Source of the DNA: Tannerella sp.
GTDB lineage: Bacteria; Bacteroidota; Bacteroidia; Bacteroidales; Tannerellaceae
Direction: 5' to 3'
Length of the DNA: 50,481 bases
Assembly: GCA_031257565.1 (NCBI GenBank)
Contig: JAIROL010000080.1
Location: 1 to 50,481 of the forward strand
The stretch's first letter is position 1; every line of letters starts with the position of its first letter. Shown here one piece after another: positions 39,469 to 47,679 of the stretch. The notes under the pieces are model-generated. The model worked only from the letters and a program-made list of their open reading frames with translations. It was not told where the DNA came from and did no database searches. Made by a program: the position numbers and the translations under genes.

Positions 39469-39987
39469 TTCCTTTTTGAAATGATAACTTCGACAAAGTT
39501 TGGTGTCATTAGAGAAGACATCCATCACGTTTTTCTTGGTTATATCCTCAAACGAATAGACACCCAATTTTTGTAATCGTGATAAAAAAGGACATGCAGT
39601 ACATTCATAGCTTTTGTGATAATGATAAGATTCTGTGAAGTTCGATCTTATCACACTGCGAATCTATAAGGTTCTTATATTAATACATAAACTATCATAA
39701 TACGATGGCTTATGTGTATGTATTGAATCGTCAGGTACTACAGATTCTAAGACGAATCGTTTGATAACCAACAGCATTTTACGTTTATAATTCAAAGTGT
39801 ACTTGTTGGTATACTTTTCTACATACGTTTGATAGATATCATCGTATGTTTTCCAGTCATGATTTCCGGATTCTCTCAGAATCCAAAGGCTTTCATTCTT
39901 AAGTCTTATATACTGCTGACTGTAATTATGGTCTTCCATATAAGAAATAAGAAGAGGATACTTGGTTTTTAATTCTTGCAAGTCCAT
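39469..39987 (-). pseudogene. Decayed A-type tyrosine recombinase fragment
   Basis: The first 107 codons (MDLQELKTKYPLLISYMEDHNYSQQYIRLK...) align with the N-terminus of the trio 1 A recombinase (MNVSKLQKNHPLLLEYLHDNGYSRSHIQWMK). An in-frame TAG at 39664-39666 interrupts it. The same frame continues with PFLSRLQKLGVYSFEDITKKNVMDVFSND, matching the recombinase's QFLLHLQNAGVASITNTTERAVLDFFFDG. Homology ends near 39469, before any catalytic domain and 13 nt from the mobC stop. It is therefore a remnant of a fourth recombinase-trio element, oriented opposite to trio 1. Confidence 0.75.
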
Positions 39988-40073
39988 ATGATTTGTTTTT
40001 AAGTTAAAAATGGACTGACAAGTTTAAGAAACTTTAAAGAATATAGAATGCTAAACATTGATTAATAATGTAA

Positions 40074-40289
40074 CTATTCAGCTTCCGGCACCAAGGCAAT
40101 AAGCGCAAGTGCCTTCAAAACATTTTGAGCGTTTTTAAGGGTAGTGTCAATGACGGATCGAATAACTGAAAACGCATTCGCCCCTTCCGGAGAACGGAAG
40201 AGTCCGGAAACTTTCTGCTTGACTTTGAATGTTCTCACTGCCCTTTCGGAAGCGTTATCACAACTTTTGGATAATGGCGCATATCCCAA
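40074..40289 (-). pseudogene. IS66-family transposase C-terminal fragment
   Basis: The frame GYAPLSKSCDNASERAVRTF followed by KVKQKVSGLFRSPEGANAFSVIRSVIDT is the C-terminal end of Bacteroidetes IS66 TnpC (NNAxERxIR motif followed by the VGRKNW/VKMKVSG-like segment). Only about 70 codons remain; the catalytic core and the accessory genes are absent. It lies immediately upstream of trio 1, which may have inserted into it. The interval 39988-40073 shows nothing recognisable. Confidence 0.75.
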
Positions 40290-40360
40290 CTTTTTTCATA
40301 TCCCAACTTTTTTCATAACAGATAGATATAGAATGAATAACTGACGAAAAGTTGTGATAA
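40255..40360. repeat. 14-bp inverted repeat bracketing a 17-bp tandem duplication
   Basis: TTATCACAACTTTT (40255-40268) is matched inverted by AAAAGTTGTGATAA (40347-40360). Between them CATATCCCAACTTTTTT is repeated head to tail (40280-40296 and 40297-40313). The left arm lies inside the IS66 fragment. The block sits 45 nt before the trio 1 start and probably marks that element's left boundary. Confidence 0.6.
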
Positions 40361-40404
40361 TATATTCGTAAATTACGGGCGTTTTACATTAAAATACAAC
40401 AATT

Positions 40405-41643
40405 ATGAACGTAAGTAAATTACAGAAGAATCACCCATTATTGCTTGAATATCTTCATGATAATGGGTACAGCCGCAGTCATATTCAATGGATGAAGCGG
40501 TGTATCAGACTGGTTTTGAATGAAGGGTCATCCCCCGGGATTGAATCCTATGAACAACTCTATTGGCATGAGGTAGAGAAAGGTGAGTATAAAGAGACTG
40601 CTCAGGTTCGCAAAACCCTGAAATCAGTACTTGGTTGTGTTAAGCGGTTCGAACAGGAGGGCATATATCCACAGCCCCGTCTGTGCCATGGATTTATGGC
40701 GCCGACAAAGAGTTATGATTTGCTTGGGGATGAATACCGGTCAATTATAGACCATTATGAGCGGACAGCCGGAGAGGGGACAAAAGTAGCACATACTATT
40801 TACACGGAACGCCGGGCAGGTATTCAATTCTTATTGCATTTGCAGAACGCAGGAGTAGCGTCAATCACAAACACGACGGAAAGGGCAGTACTTGATTTTT
40901 TCTTTGACGGGGAAAAAATCATCAGGGGCAGAGCTTATAGAGAAAAGATAACTCCGGTATTGAAATCTGCAATTACATTATACGGAGAACCCGTCAGGCG
41001 GCTACTGTCTCTAATTCCATCCATTCCCAAAAGTTATTCGAATTATCCTTACCTGACCCGTTCCGAGTCGGATAAGTTTCGTATATGGCTTGAAGAAGAG
41101 AACACTCAGTTAACCTTGCTGGACAAGGCTATTGCAACCCTCGCCTACTATACCGGACTTCGCGGGACGGATATTTTATCATTGAAACCGGATAATATCG
41201 ACTGGAAGAAAGAAACGATTCATCTGGTCCAGTCAAAAACCGGCATGGAACTGACACTGCCAATGAGCGCAATCGTTGGTAACGCCATCTGGGATTATCT
41301 TGTTTATGAACGCCCCGGGTCAGGATTGGAAGATGAAACTGTTTTTGTGAATGGGTGCAGGCCATACAATAAAATCTCCAGTATATGGGATCATCTGAAA
41401 AATGTATTTAATGAAGCCGGAGTGCGCACGGATGGCGGCAGGACGGGAGTCCGCATTTTCCGTCACCACCTGGCTACGGCATTACTGGGGAATCGGATTC
41501 CCTCACCCGTAATCAGTTCCATACTTGGGCACACCTCGCCGGAATCCATCATACCCTGTGTGGATGCAGACATTGAACACCTGCGCGAGTGTAGCCTTGA
41601 TATAACCGGATATCCGGTAGCAAAGGAGGTGTTTGAATCATGA
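40405..41643 (+). CDS. Trio 1 recombinase A (tyrosine recombinase family, active site altered)
   Basis: 412-aa phage-integrase-family protein, first of three overlapping recombinase genes. An N-terminal SAM-like core-binding domain (about 1-200) precedes the catalytic domain with the first Arg in YYTGLRGTDILSLK and a beta-hairpin Lys region (LVQSKTGMELTLP). Box II reads RIFRHHLATALL where HxxR is expected (His to Arg), and the tyrosine position reads IIPCVDADIEHLR against TTRFYLKIDMDGLR in trio 2, so the nucleophile Tyr is Cys. Both changes are single transitions (CAC to CGC; TAT to TGT). The protein probably cannot cleave DNA but may still bind ends. The stop overlaps the next start by 4 nt. 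Confidence 0.88.
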   Translation: MNVSKLQKNHPLLLEYLHDNGYSRSHIQWMKRCIRLVLNEGSSPGIESYEQLYWHEVEKGEYKETAQVRKTLKSVLGCVKRFEQEGIYPQPRLCHGFMAPTKSYDLLGDEYRSIIDHYERTAGEGTKVAHTIYTERRAGIQFLLHLQNAGVASITNTTERAVLDFFFDGEKIIRGRAYREKITPVLKSAITLYGEPVRRLLSLIPSIPKSYSNYPYLTRSESDKFRIWLEEENTQLTLLDKAIATLAYYTGLRGTDILSLKPDNIDWKKETIHLVQSKTGMELTLPMSAIVGNAIWDYLVYERPGSGLEDETVFVNGCRPYNKISSIWDHLKNVFNEAGVRTDGGRTGVRIFRHHLATALLGNRIPSPVISSILGHTSPESIIPCVDADIEHLRECSLDITGYPVAKEVFES

Positions 41644-42623
41644 AAAGGCCTTATCGTTCCTGTCTGGCTGAACAGATCGAAGAATTTGTTTACAGCAAAA
41701 GAGCCTCCGGCAGATGGTGTCAGTCGTACGAAGAAAATCTTCACTTCTTTGATAATTACTGCGCCGCCCACTTCCCGGATGCATCTGTCCTGACCGGTGA
41801 GATGCTTGAGTGGTGCAATGAACGTCCGACAGAAAATGGAAACTCCTGCAAATACCGCATCACGGTGGTATCCCATTTTGTGAAATATGCACAAAATATA
41901 GGATGGACAGTTATAGCGCCGCCAAAAGTGCCACCCCAGAGACCGTGTACATACATTCCCCATGCCTTTACAAAGGATGAATTAATCCGTTTCTTCCAAG
42001 CGTGTGACAGGCATGTCGTCGATTTTTTTAACCGTCAGAATTGCCTTGCCGGCAAACTAAACAAACTGGAACTCCCTGTATATTACCGTCTTTTATTAAG
42101 TACCGGCATGCGAACCAATGAAGCCGGATGGTTGAATCGCTCTGATGTTGACCTGGCAGAAGGGGTAATCAATATTAACCGGTCCAAAGGAACTGACCAA
42201 CATCGTATCGCATTGCACGAAAGCATGTTAAAACTTCTCAAAAAATATGATGTGCATATGGACGGGCTTATCCCGGATCGTAATTGTTTTTTCCCAAACA
42301 AAAACGATTGTTTCCATCGTCCCGCCCGGGCTGAATACCACTTCCGCATCATATGGAAAGAAGTCAGTAAGGAGCCTGCCCGTCCGTATGATTTAAGGAG
42401 TTACTATACCGTTGTCAACATGACGGGATGGACGGAACCGGGTTTTGAACTTCACGATAAACTGCTGTATCTCAGCCGGACAATGGGACACAGGCAGATA
42501 AACAGCACGTACAGGTATTTTAATTTATCTCCCCGGCTTGCGGATAAAATTAAATCCCTGACGGAAGCATCGTTCAATAATCTCCTCCCTAAATTACCCG
42601 ATTATGAGCAGAATGAAGAATGA
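41640..42623 (+). CDS. Trio 1 recombinase B (tyrosine recombinase)
   Basis: 327-aa second recombinase of trio 1, coupled to A by an ATGA overlap and overlapping C by 20 nt. The core-binding part (EQIEEFVYSKRASGRWCQSYEENLHFFDNYC) matches the B proteins of the other trios. Catalytic-domain marks are STGMRTNEAGWL (Arg I), LHEKLL/RTMGHRQINSTYRYFNL (box III His and Tyr). Box II is RPYDLRSYYTVV, with Tyr in place of the His of HxxR; trios 2 and 3 have HDLRH. Together with the altered A and truncated C, trio 1 looks like a decaying copy. Confidence 0.88.
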   Translation: MKRPYRSCLAEQIEEFVYSKRASGRWCQSYEENLHFFDNYCAAHFPDASVLTGEMLEWCNERPTENGNSCKYRITVVSHFVKYAQNIGWTVIAPPKVPPQRPCTYIPHAFTKDELIRFFQACDRHVVDFFNRQNCLAGKLNKLELPVYYRLLLSTGMRTNEAGWLNRSDVDLAEGVININRSKGTDQHRIALHESMLKLLKKYDVHMDGLIPDRNCFFPNKNDCFHRPARAEYHFRIIWKEVSKEPARPYDLRSYYTVVNMTGWTEPGFELHDKLLYLSRTMGHRQINSTYRYFNLSPRLADKIKSLTEASFNNLLPKLPDYEQNEE

Positions 42624-43599
42624 ATATCAGGCCGTAGAAATAGCACGGTTGACGTTCGACTGGATAAATGTGCATATACCCGCCTTGAGAAGCAACAGTC
42701 CACATACGGTCAGAGCTTATAAAACAGCAATCAATCTCTATGTGGGTTATCTGGAAGATAAAGGTATAACCGACCGGACACTGAATGCGGCATGCTTCTC
42801 GGCATCCTGTCTGAATGACTGGCTTATATGGCTCAAAGAGGAACGGAACTGCAGCAACAGGACATGCAACAACCGCCTGGCAGCCATCAAATGCCTGCTG
42901 AAATATATCGGCACAAGAAATGCCGTCTATAACGTATTATACTTGGAGGCATCTACAGCAGTCAAGCGGCTCAGGGAAGCAAAACCAATGGTTGAGGGAA
43001 TGACAAGGGATGCGGTAAGGGCAATACTTGCGGTTCCCGACCCGTCCGGCAAAACAGGTTTGCGGGACATCGCTATCATGTCTTTTGAATATGGAACAGC
43101 TACCCGTATTGATGAAGTCCTGTCGTTAAAAATCAACAGCCTGAAGTTAAACGCGGATAAACCTTATGCTACCATCCTTGGAAAAGGCCGTAAAATAAGA
43201 ACCGCCTGTCTGATGCCCGGATTAGTTGAAATCCTCAGGAAATACATAAAGGTGTTCCATGGGGCAAAGCCTGGACAGGACGATTATCTGTTTTACTCTT
43301 CATGGCATGGTCAAAAATCAAAACTGTCACAGGAAGCGGTGCGTAAACGTCTGAAAATCTATGCATCCAAAGCTCATGCAACCTGTGACGATGTCCCGCT
43401 GAAACTTCACAGTCATCAGTGGAGGCAATATGTAGAGTTCTACAATATGGGGAGTGAAGTGCAAAAAGGATTGATTTCCTGTGATTTATTCACAAAACAC
43501 TTCCCATATTTATATTCACAATCTACTTATTTACATAAATTATTTAGCCATTGCATGAGGTTCTCATCATCATTCCATTTGGGCATTTCATCTGTATAA
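42604..43599 (+). CDS. Trio 1 recombinase C, truncated at box II
   Basis: Third trio 1 recombinase. It is homologous to the other C proteins (NSPHTVRAYKTAINLYVGYLEDKG; YGTATRIDEVLSLKI with Arg I; LGKGRKIRTACLMP) up to LHSHQWR, R274 of HxxR. At that codon (43423) the sequence switches into the 36-bp terminal repeat of trio 2. The frame then reads QYVEFYNMGSE and about 46 further non-homologous residues to a stop at 43599, antisense to the trio 2 C gene. Box III and the catalytic Tyr are missing, so this protein cannot be active. Confidence 0.88.
   Translation: MSRMKNEYQAVEIARLTFDWINVHIPALRSNSPHTVRAYKTAINLYVGYLEDKGITDRTLNAACFSASCLNDWLIWLKEERNCSNRTCNNRLAAIKCLLKYIGTRNAVYNVLYLEASTAVKRLREAKPMVEGMTRDAVRAILAVPDPSGKTGLRDIAIMSFEYGTATRIDEVLSLKINSLKLNADKPYATILGKGRKIRTACLMPGLVEILRKYIKVFHGAKPGQDDYLFYSSWHGQKSKLSQEAVRKRLKIYASKAHATCDDVPLKLHSHQWRQYVEFYNMGSEVQKGLISCDLFTKHFPYLYSQSTYLHKLFSHCMRFSSSFHLGISSV
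43423..43511 (+). repeat. Left terminal repeat of trio 2
   Basis: It contains the palindrome GTAGAGTTCTAC (43432-43443), then AATATGGGGAGTG (43444-43456). After 41 nt comes its near-perfect inverse CACTTCCCATATT (43498-43510), so each element end can be read as two inverted recombinase-binding arms. It lies 15 nt outside the trio 2 C stop codon. Confidence 0.8.
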
Positions 43600-44555
43600 A
43601 GTTCCTTGTAGGATTCTTCCAAAGCTTTACGTTTCATTTCATTGTCTGCGCGAGCATATACCTCAGTTGTAGTCACATTGGAATGTCCAAGAAAGTCCCT
43701 TATATACAACAAGTTAATGCCCGACTTCAACATTCCAACGGCTTTAGAATGACGAAGTACGTGAGGTGTGACGGGGAAGTTCACAGTGAATTCAATATTT
43801 TTTTTTGCCATTTCTACATACCCATTCAAAATAAAGGAGATTCCCCACCGTGTTAACGGTTGATGTTTCCGGTTACAAAATACCGGTATGTCTGATAATG
43901 CTATTCCCCAAGAATATTTTTTATGATCTTCAAGATATGCTGTTAATAAATCCTTTACCCTTCCTAATATTGGAACATGTCTGGTTTTATTGCCTTTCCC
44001 ATGAAGAGTTATAATAGCAGGAGTGTTCAACCTGATATCTTTCATTTTAAGATCAGCAATTTCTTGTACTCTTGCTGCACTGTCATACATCAGCGTTAGT
44101 AATACCAAATCCCGTCTCCCTTGTTTTGTTCTTATATCAGGCTGTTGAAAAAGTATCTTCAGTTCGTTTTCAGTGAGATATGGTACGATTGTCTTAGCCG
44201 TTTTTCCGTATAGGATTCCAATAATTCTTTGTACCTCAAACATTCTTTCGGGTAATTCTTTCTGCACATATTTAAAAAAGCCATGGATGCAGGATAAACG
44301 CTGATTTCTTGTAGTAATGGTACATTTACGTTCAACCTCCAACCAATCCAGATAATCTATAATAAGTTCTTTAGTGAATAAAGAGATTGTTATCCGATCA
44401 GGTGTTATCTTCATTTTTTGCTCACAGAATAAAAGGAAAAGTCGAAAAGTATCCCTGTAAACGGCAACTGTATTGGTGCTTAGCTTTTTCTCACCGACTA
44501 AATATGTTGTCATAAAACGTGATAAATACCGTGCAAAATCATTGTTCTTTTTCAT
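43527..44555 (-). CDS. Trio 2 recombinase C (intact tyrosine recombinase)
   Basis: 342-aa tyrosine recombinase, the only full-length C protein of the three trios. Core-binding domain at about 1-110 (FMTTYLVGEKKLSTNTVAVYRDTFRLFLLFCEQ). The catalytic domain has SAARVQEIADLKM (Arg I), HGKGNKTRHVPIL (Lys), TPHVLRHSKAVGML (box II) and DFLGHSNVTTTEVYARAD (box III and nucleophile Tyr). It begins in the stop codon of B (ATGA overlap at 44552-44555). It resembles Bacteroidales site-specific integrases; in trio elements all three are needed for transposition according to the general model. Confidence 0.9.
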   Translation of the reverse strand: MKKNNDFARYLSRFMTTYLVGEKKLSTNTVAVYRDTFRLFLLFCEQKMKITPDRITISLFTKELIIDYLDWLEVERKCTITTRNQRLSCIHGFFKYVQKELPERMFEVQRIIGILYGKTAKTIVPYLTENELKILFQQPDIRTKQGRRDLVLLTLMYDSAARVQEIADLKMKDIRLNTPAIITLHGKGNKTRHVPILGRVKDLLTAYLEDHKKYSWGIALSDIPVFCNRKHQPLTRWGISFILNGYVEMAKKNIEFTVNFPVTPHVLRHSKAVGMLKSGINLLYIRDFLGHSNVTTTEVYARADNEMKRKALEESYKELYTDEMPKWNDDENLMQWLNNLCK

Positions 44556-45514
44556 GGGAACCTCCCTTCCGGAATGACATATCCCAATGTGGCTTCCGTC
44601 TTGCTTATTATATCAGGATAAAGATCTGCCGTTAATCGAAGGTAGTACTGTGTCCCCCTAAAATCGGCATGCCCCAGATAGACACTGAGATATGGAAAAA
44701 GGTTAGTGATATCTTTTCCATCTAAAACCCATTTTTTCAGGCGATTAACGCAGTACGAGTGCCTGAGGTCGTGAATTCTGGGTCCGTGACCTGAATGTGG
44801 TATACCTGCAGACCATAAGTATTCACGGAACCTCCTGTATGCTGTACTTCTGTCAAGACGTCTGTTTAACGGACTTTTAAAGTAATAAGTGTTCTCATCA
44901 CTGAATATGTGTATTTCTTTATTTAATGTTATACTCCTGTTTACCAGGCTTGTTGCCATCGGTATTTTTCTATCCCTATTGTTTTTGGACTGTAATATGG
45001 TTACTGTTCCTTCAACAATATCAACATCTTTAAGCTTCAGATTGAGTGCTTCCGACAATCGTAAACCACAGCCATAAATCATACGGAACATTAACCTGTC
45101 TACAAGGTGACGGTTACTCAACGGGTGCGGAGGGTAGTGATCTGCCGCCTGAAAAAAAAGACTGAGTTCTTTTTCCGAAAAAATGTAAGGTATACAAGTC
45201 TGTTTGGGAGGCGCCGACTTCACCGGACAGATATAGGAGGCATACCCGACATTACATAAGTATTCAGCCAATCCCCTCAATAGTTTTTCCTTTTTGTATC
45301 TTGTAGAAGCCTTCTCATAATGTATCCCGTAACAAAAGTTATTAACCAACTCATCATTTAACCCATTGCCGTTAAAACCGGTATCAAAACAATACTGATC
45401 AAACATTTCCATCATTCTCGCTTCTGTTTCATATTTAAAACCCGACATACGCTTCATCATCAGGTATTCTTGCATTTTTGCAGCAAGTTTGCTTTTCCAT
45501 ATATAGTTACTCAT
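44552..45514 (-). CDS. Trio 2 recombinase B (tyrosine recombinase)
   Basis: 320 aa from ATG 45514 (MSNYIWKSKLAAKMQEYLMMKRMSG), which overlaps the A stop by 8 nt (ATGAGTAA); a longer frame begins at 45535. Catalytic residues are all present: YGCGLRLSEALNLKLKD (Arg I), QSKNNRDRKIPMA (Lys), RIHDLRHSYCVNRL (box II), LGHADFRGTQYYLRL (box III, Tyr). A long insertion between box II and III (KKWVLDGKDITNLFPYLSVY) is shared with trio 3 B and distinguishes B proteins from A and C. Confidence 0.9.
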   Translation of the reverse strand: MSNYIWKSKLAAKMQEYLMMKRMSGFKYETEARMMEMFDQYCFDTGFNGNGLNDELVNNFCYGIHYEKASTRYKKEKLLRGLAEYLCNVGYASYICPVKSAPPKQTCIPYIFSEKELSLFFQAADHYPPHPLSNRHLVDRLMFRMIYGCGLRLSEALNLKLKDVDIVEGTVTILQSKNNRDRKIPMATSLVNRSITLNKEIHIFSDENTYYFKSPLNRRLDRSTAYRRFREYLWSAGIPHSGHGPRIHDLRHSYCVNRLKKWVLDGKDITNLFPYLSVYLGHADFRGTQYYLRLTADLYPDIISKTEATLGYVIPEGRFP

Positions 45515-46757
45515 GGCATACCTCCTCCGGATCAATTATGCAGTTACGCAGTCCGTCCATATCAATTTTCAGATAAAATCTGGTTGTTTGGATGCTCTGA
45601 TGTCCAAGGGCTTCGGAGATAACAGGAAGAGGAGTTCCGTTTTCAAGTAAAACATAGGCCAATGTACTTCTCAACGAATGAAGACCATGTTTTTGATTGT
45701 TCATTCCTTCTATTTTAGCTTTAAGCATATGCCTTGTCAACATTTTATGCAGGCAGTTATGATCTGCAAATCCGTCATATGGTGCTTTATGGCGAATAAA
45801 TATAATGTCGGTATCGGTTTGAGGCCGTCCATTTTTCAAATAGTCAATAACTGCCCAGCCCACATCTTCAAGCAGGGGTAATTCAAGTTGCTGCTTTGTC
45901 TTTTGCATGGCAATGGAAATCAGTTTGCGGTTCCAGTTTAAGTCCGACAGTTTCAATGCACGCACATCGCCTACACGTAAACCCAATCTTACGACCAACA
46001 AAAGTATCGCATAATCACGTTTTCCCTTTGGATTTTGACGATCAATTGATTCGAGCAACTTCTTCACGTCTGTCTGTTTCCAAACTGAAGGAATAAATGG
46101 ATTGCGTGTAATCTTCATATTAGGAAGGTGAATGCTTAAGTCACTTTTAATTAATCCCTCTTGATAAAGAATCCTAAGATAATTTCGTAGTCTGGATACC
46201 GTAGAACCAATATATCTCGAACTATAATCTTTTTGGGATGACAAGAACTTCAGTATATGAATATTTGTCATTTCAGAAGAAGAAGTAATCCCCTCTTTTT
46301 TCAAAAACACAAGAAACTTCTGTAATGACCAGTATATTGATGCTTCGCCCATAGGAGCATAATTCCTGGCTCTGCATGCCTTCTTAAACAACTCGTAGTC
46401 AGAGTTGAATTCCTCAGGGCATTCAAACGGCTTTTTTCCGTACATTCGCTTCTTTTCATGTAAACCGTTTTCTGTATAACCTGAAAGAACTTTCAATGCC
46501 CTGATGTAAGAAATAGAAGAGCGTGTATTAAATGAATGTTTGTCATACAAATCATTAATAGTAATGCCGAATTTAAATCGAATAAAATCAATAGCAAGTG
46601 CATTGGAATAAGATTCCAGGTTTTTCCCTTCAATGAATTTTTTCAGATTATCATAACATTGACGGTAGCTACCGATTGTATAATCAGCATACTTTTGCTT
46701 TTCCATGTCTGTTAATACCAAATTCATGAGTTCTTGGATGTTCAAATTTTGTTTCAT
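45507..46757 (-). CDS. Trio 2 recombinase A (tyrosine recombinase)
   Basis: First gene of trio 2, 416 aa from ATG 46757 (MKQNLNIQELMNLVLTDMEKQKYADYTIG), preferred over the upstream in-frame start at 46805, which lies inside the terminal repeat region. It has a long N-terminal core-binding region (about 220 aa) and a catalytic domain with RLGLRVGDVRALKL (Arg I), MQKTKQQLELPLL (Lys), HGLHSLRSTLAYVLLENG (box II) and EALGHQSIQTTRFYLKID (box III, Tyr). Transcription must start within or just inside the right terminal repeat, only about 85 nt away. Confidence 0.9.
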   Translation of the reverse strand: MKQNLNIQELMNLVLTDMEKQKYADYTIGSYRQCYDNLKKFIEGKNLESYSNALAIDFIRFKFGITINDLYDKHSFNTRSSISYIRALKVLSGYTENGLHEKKRMYGKKPFECPEEFNSDYELFKKACRARNYAPMGEASIYWSLQKFLVFLKKEGITSSSEMTNIHILKFLSSQKDYSSRYIGSTVSRLRNYLRILYQEGLIKSDLSIHLPNMKITRNPFIPSVWKQTDVKKLLESIDRQNPKGKRDYAILLLVVRLGLRVGDVRALKLSDLNWNRKLISIAMQKTKQQLELPLLEDVGWAVIDYLKNGRPQTDTDIIFIRHKAPYDGFADHNCLHKMLTRHMLKAKIEGMNNQKHGLHSLRSTLAYVLLENGTPLPVISEALGHQSIQTTRFYLKIDMDGLRNCIIDPEEVCHE

Positions 46758-46786
46758 ACTAATAATTTTTAAATAAATATTAGTAC

Positions 46787-46875
46787 AAATATGGGAAGTA
46801 AGCAATCAATAAATCACAGAGTATCAGCATTTATTATTTTTCACTCCCCATATTGTAGAACTCTACATATTGCCT
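46787..46875 (-). repeat. Right terminal repeat of trio 2
   Basis: Inverted counterpart of 43423-43511: 36 of 36 outer bases identical, plus the two inner blocks at the same spacing. It also interrupts the C recombinase of trio 3. The innermost block (CTTCCCATATTTG on the minus strand) is close to a Bacteroidetes -7 element and might double as part of the trio 2 promoter. Confidence 0.8.
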
Positions 46876-47679
46876 GATAGAGTGGCAACTTAACACTTTA
46901 GGTATAATTTTATCATTCATTGCCCGTGCTTGGGAAGCGTATGTCAAAAGAATATATGTGATTCCAGCCCTTGACAGCCTCTCTCCACGACTATTAAAAA
47001 ACAAGGGGGTGACCGCATCATCTATATTCTCCAAACGATAATCTGCGATATATGCTTTTAGTATTTCTACCTGTTGATTCATTAAAGGGACTATACGTAT
47101 TTTCCGGCCTTTCCCGACTATCCTAACCGTATAAGGTTGAGATGCTATTCGAAGTGAACCAATAGTCAAATCAGCCAACTCCTGCACACGCGCCCCGGTA
47201 TCATACAATAATGACAGTATAGCCAAGTGCCTTCTACCACTTGCTGTAGTAATATCAGGTTGTGCCAAAAGCAGTTTTATTCCTTCGACAGTGAGATAAT
47301 TCAATGTACGCCCTGCTTCTTTTTTAGGTCGTATTGACAAAACTTCTTGCCATTGCTTTAGTTTCTCAATGTCAATATATTGCATATATCTAACAAATGA
47401 AAGTAACGCTGCAAGCCTGTAGTTGGATGTGGCAACTGAACATTTTCGGGTAGATATAATCCAATTTAGGAAGGCGTTGATATTTTCCTTATTTAAGTCA
47501 GAGATACCGATATTTTGAACAGGTTTATTTTTAATGATTTTCATAAAATCTATGAACAGAACAAATGCGTCACGGTAGGCTGCAACCGTGTTTGGGCTTA
47601 AATTCCTTTCGTGGGGCAGATACTCTGATAGGTACTTTGTTATGTATTTTGCAAAATCTTTTTTGTCTTGATTACTCAT
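46834..47679 (-). CDS. Trio 3 recombinase C, truncated at box II
   Basis: 281 aa from ATG 47679 (MSNQDKKDFAKYITKYLSEYLPHERNLSPNTVAAYRDAF), overlapping the B stop by 8 nt. It follows the C-family up to VLSCHSIR, R269 of HxxR. The AGG codon at 46873-46875 is the outer edge of the trio 2 terminal repeat, and the frame then ends QYVEFYNMGSEK. Arg I (TGARVQELADLTI) and Lys (VGKGRKIRIVPL) are present; box III and Tyr are lost. The truncation point is the same codon as in trio 1 C although the two genes are otherwise diverged. Confidence 0.88.
   Translation of the reverse strand: MSNQDKKDFAKYITKYLSEYLPHERNLSPNTVAAYRDAFVLFIDFMKIIKNKPVQNIGISDLNKENINAFLNWIISTRKCSVATSNYRLAALLSFVRYMQYIDIEKLKQWQEVLSIRPKKEAGRTLNYLTVEGIKLLLAQPDITTASGRRHLAILSLLYDTGARVQELADLTIGSLRIASQPYTVRIVGKGRKIRIVPLMNQQVEILKAYIADYRLENIDDAVTPLFFNSRGERLSRAGITYILLTYASQARAMNDKIIPKVLSCHSIRQYVEFYNMGSEK

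Larger units (their letters stand above)
43423..46875 (-). mobile_element. Trio 2 element (RIT-like) with 36-bp terminal inverted repeats
   Basis: A 3.45-kb unit bounded by a perfect 36-bp inverted repeat (43423-43458 and 46840-46875) and containing exactly three overlapping tyrosine recombinase genes on the minus strand. Further in, a 12-bp (43479-43490 / 46808-46819) and a 13-bp (43499-43511 / 46787-46799) inverted pair recur with identical 20- and 8-nt spacers. This is the layout of 'recombinase in trio' elements. All three recombinases keep their catalytic residues, so this copy may be active. The outer five bases (AGGCA) may belong to the target. Confidence 0.82.

Noticed and set aside
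40144-40344. Plus-strand frame over the IS66 remnant
   Set aside because: Antisense shadow of the recognisable transposase fragment.
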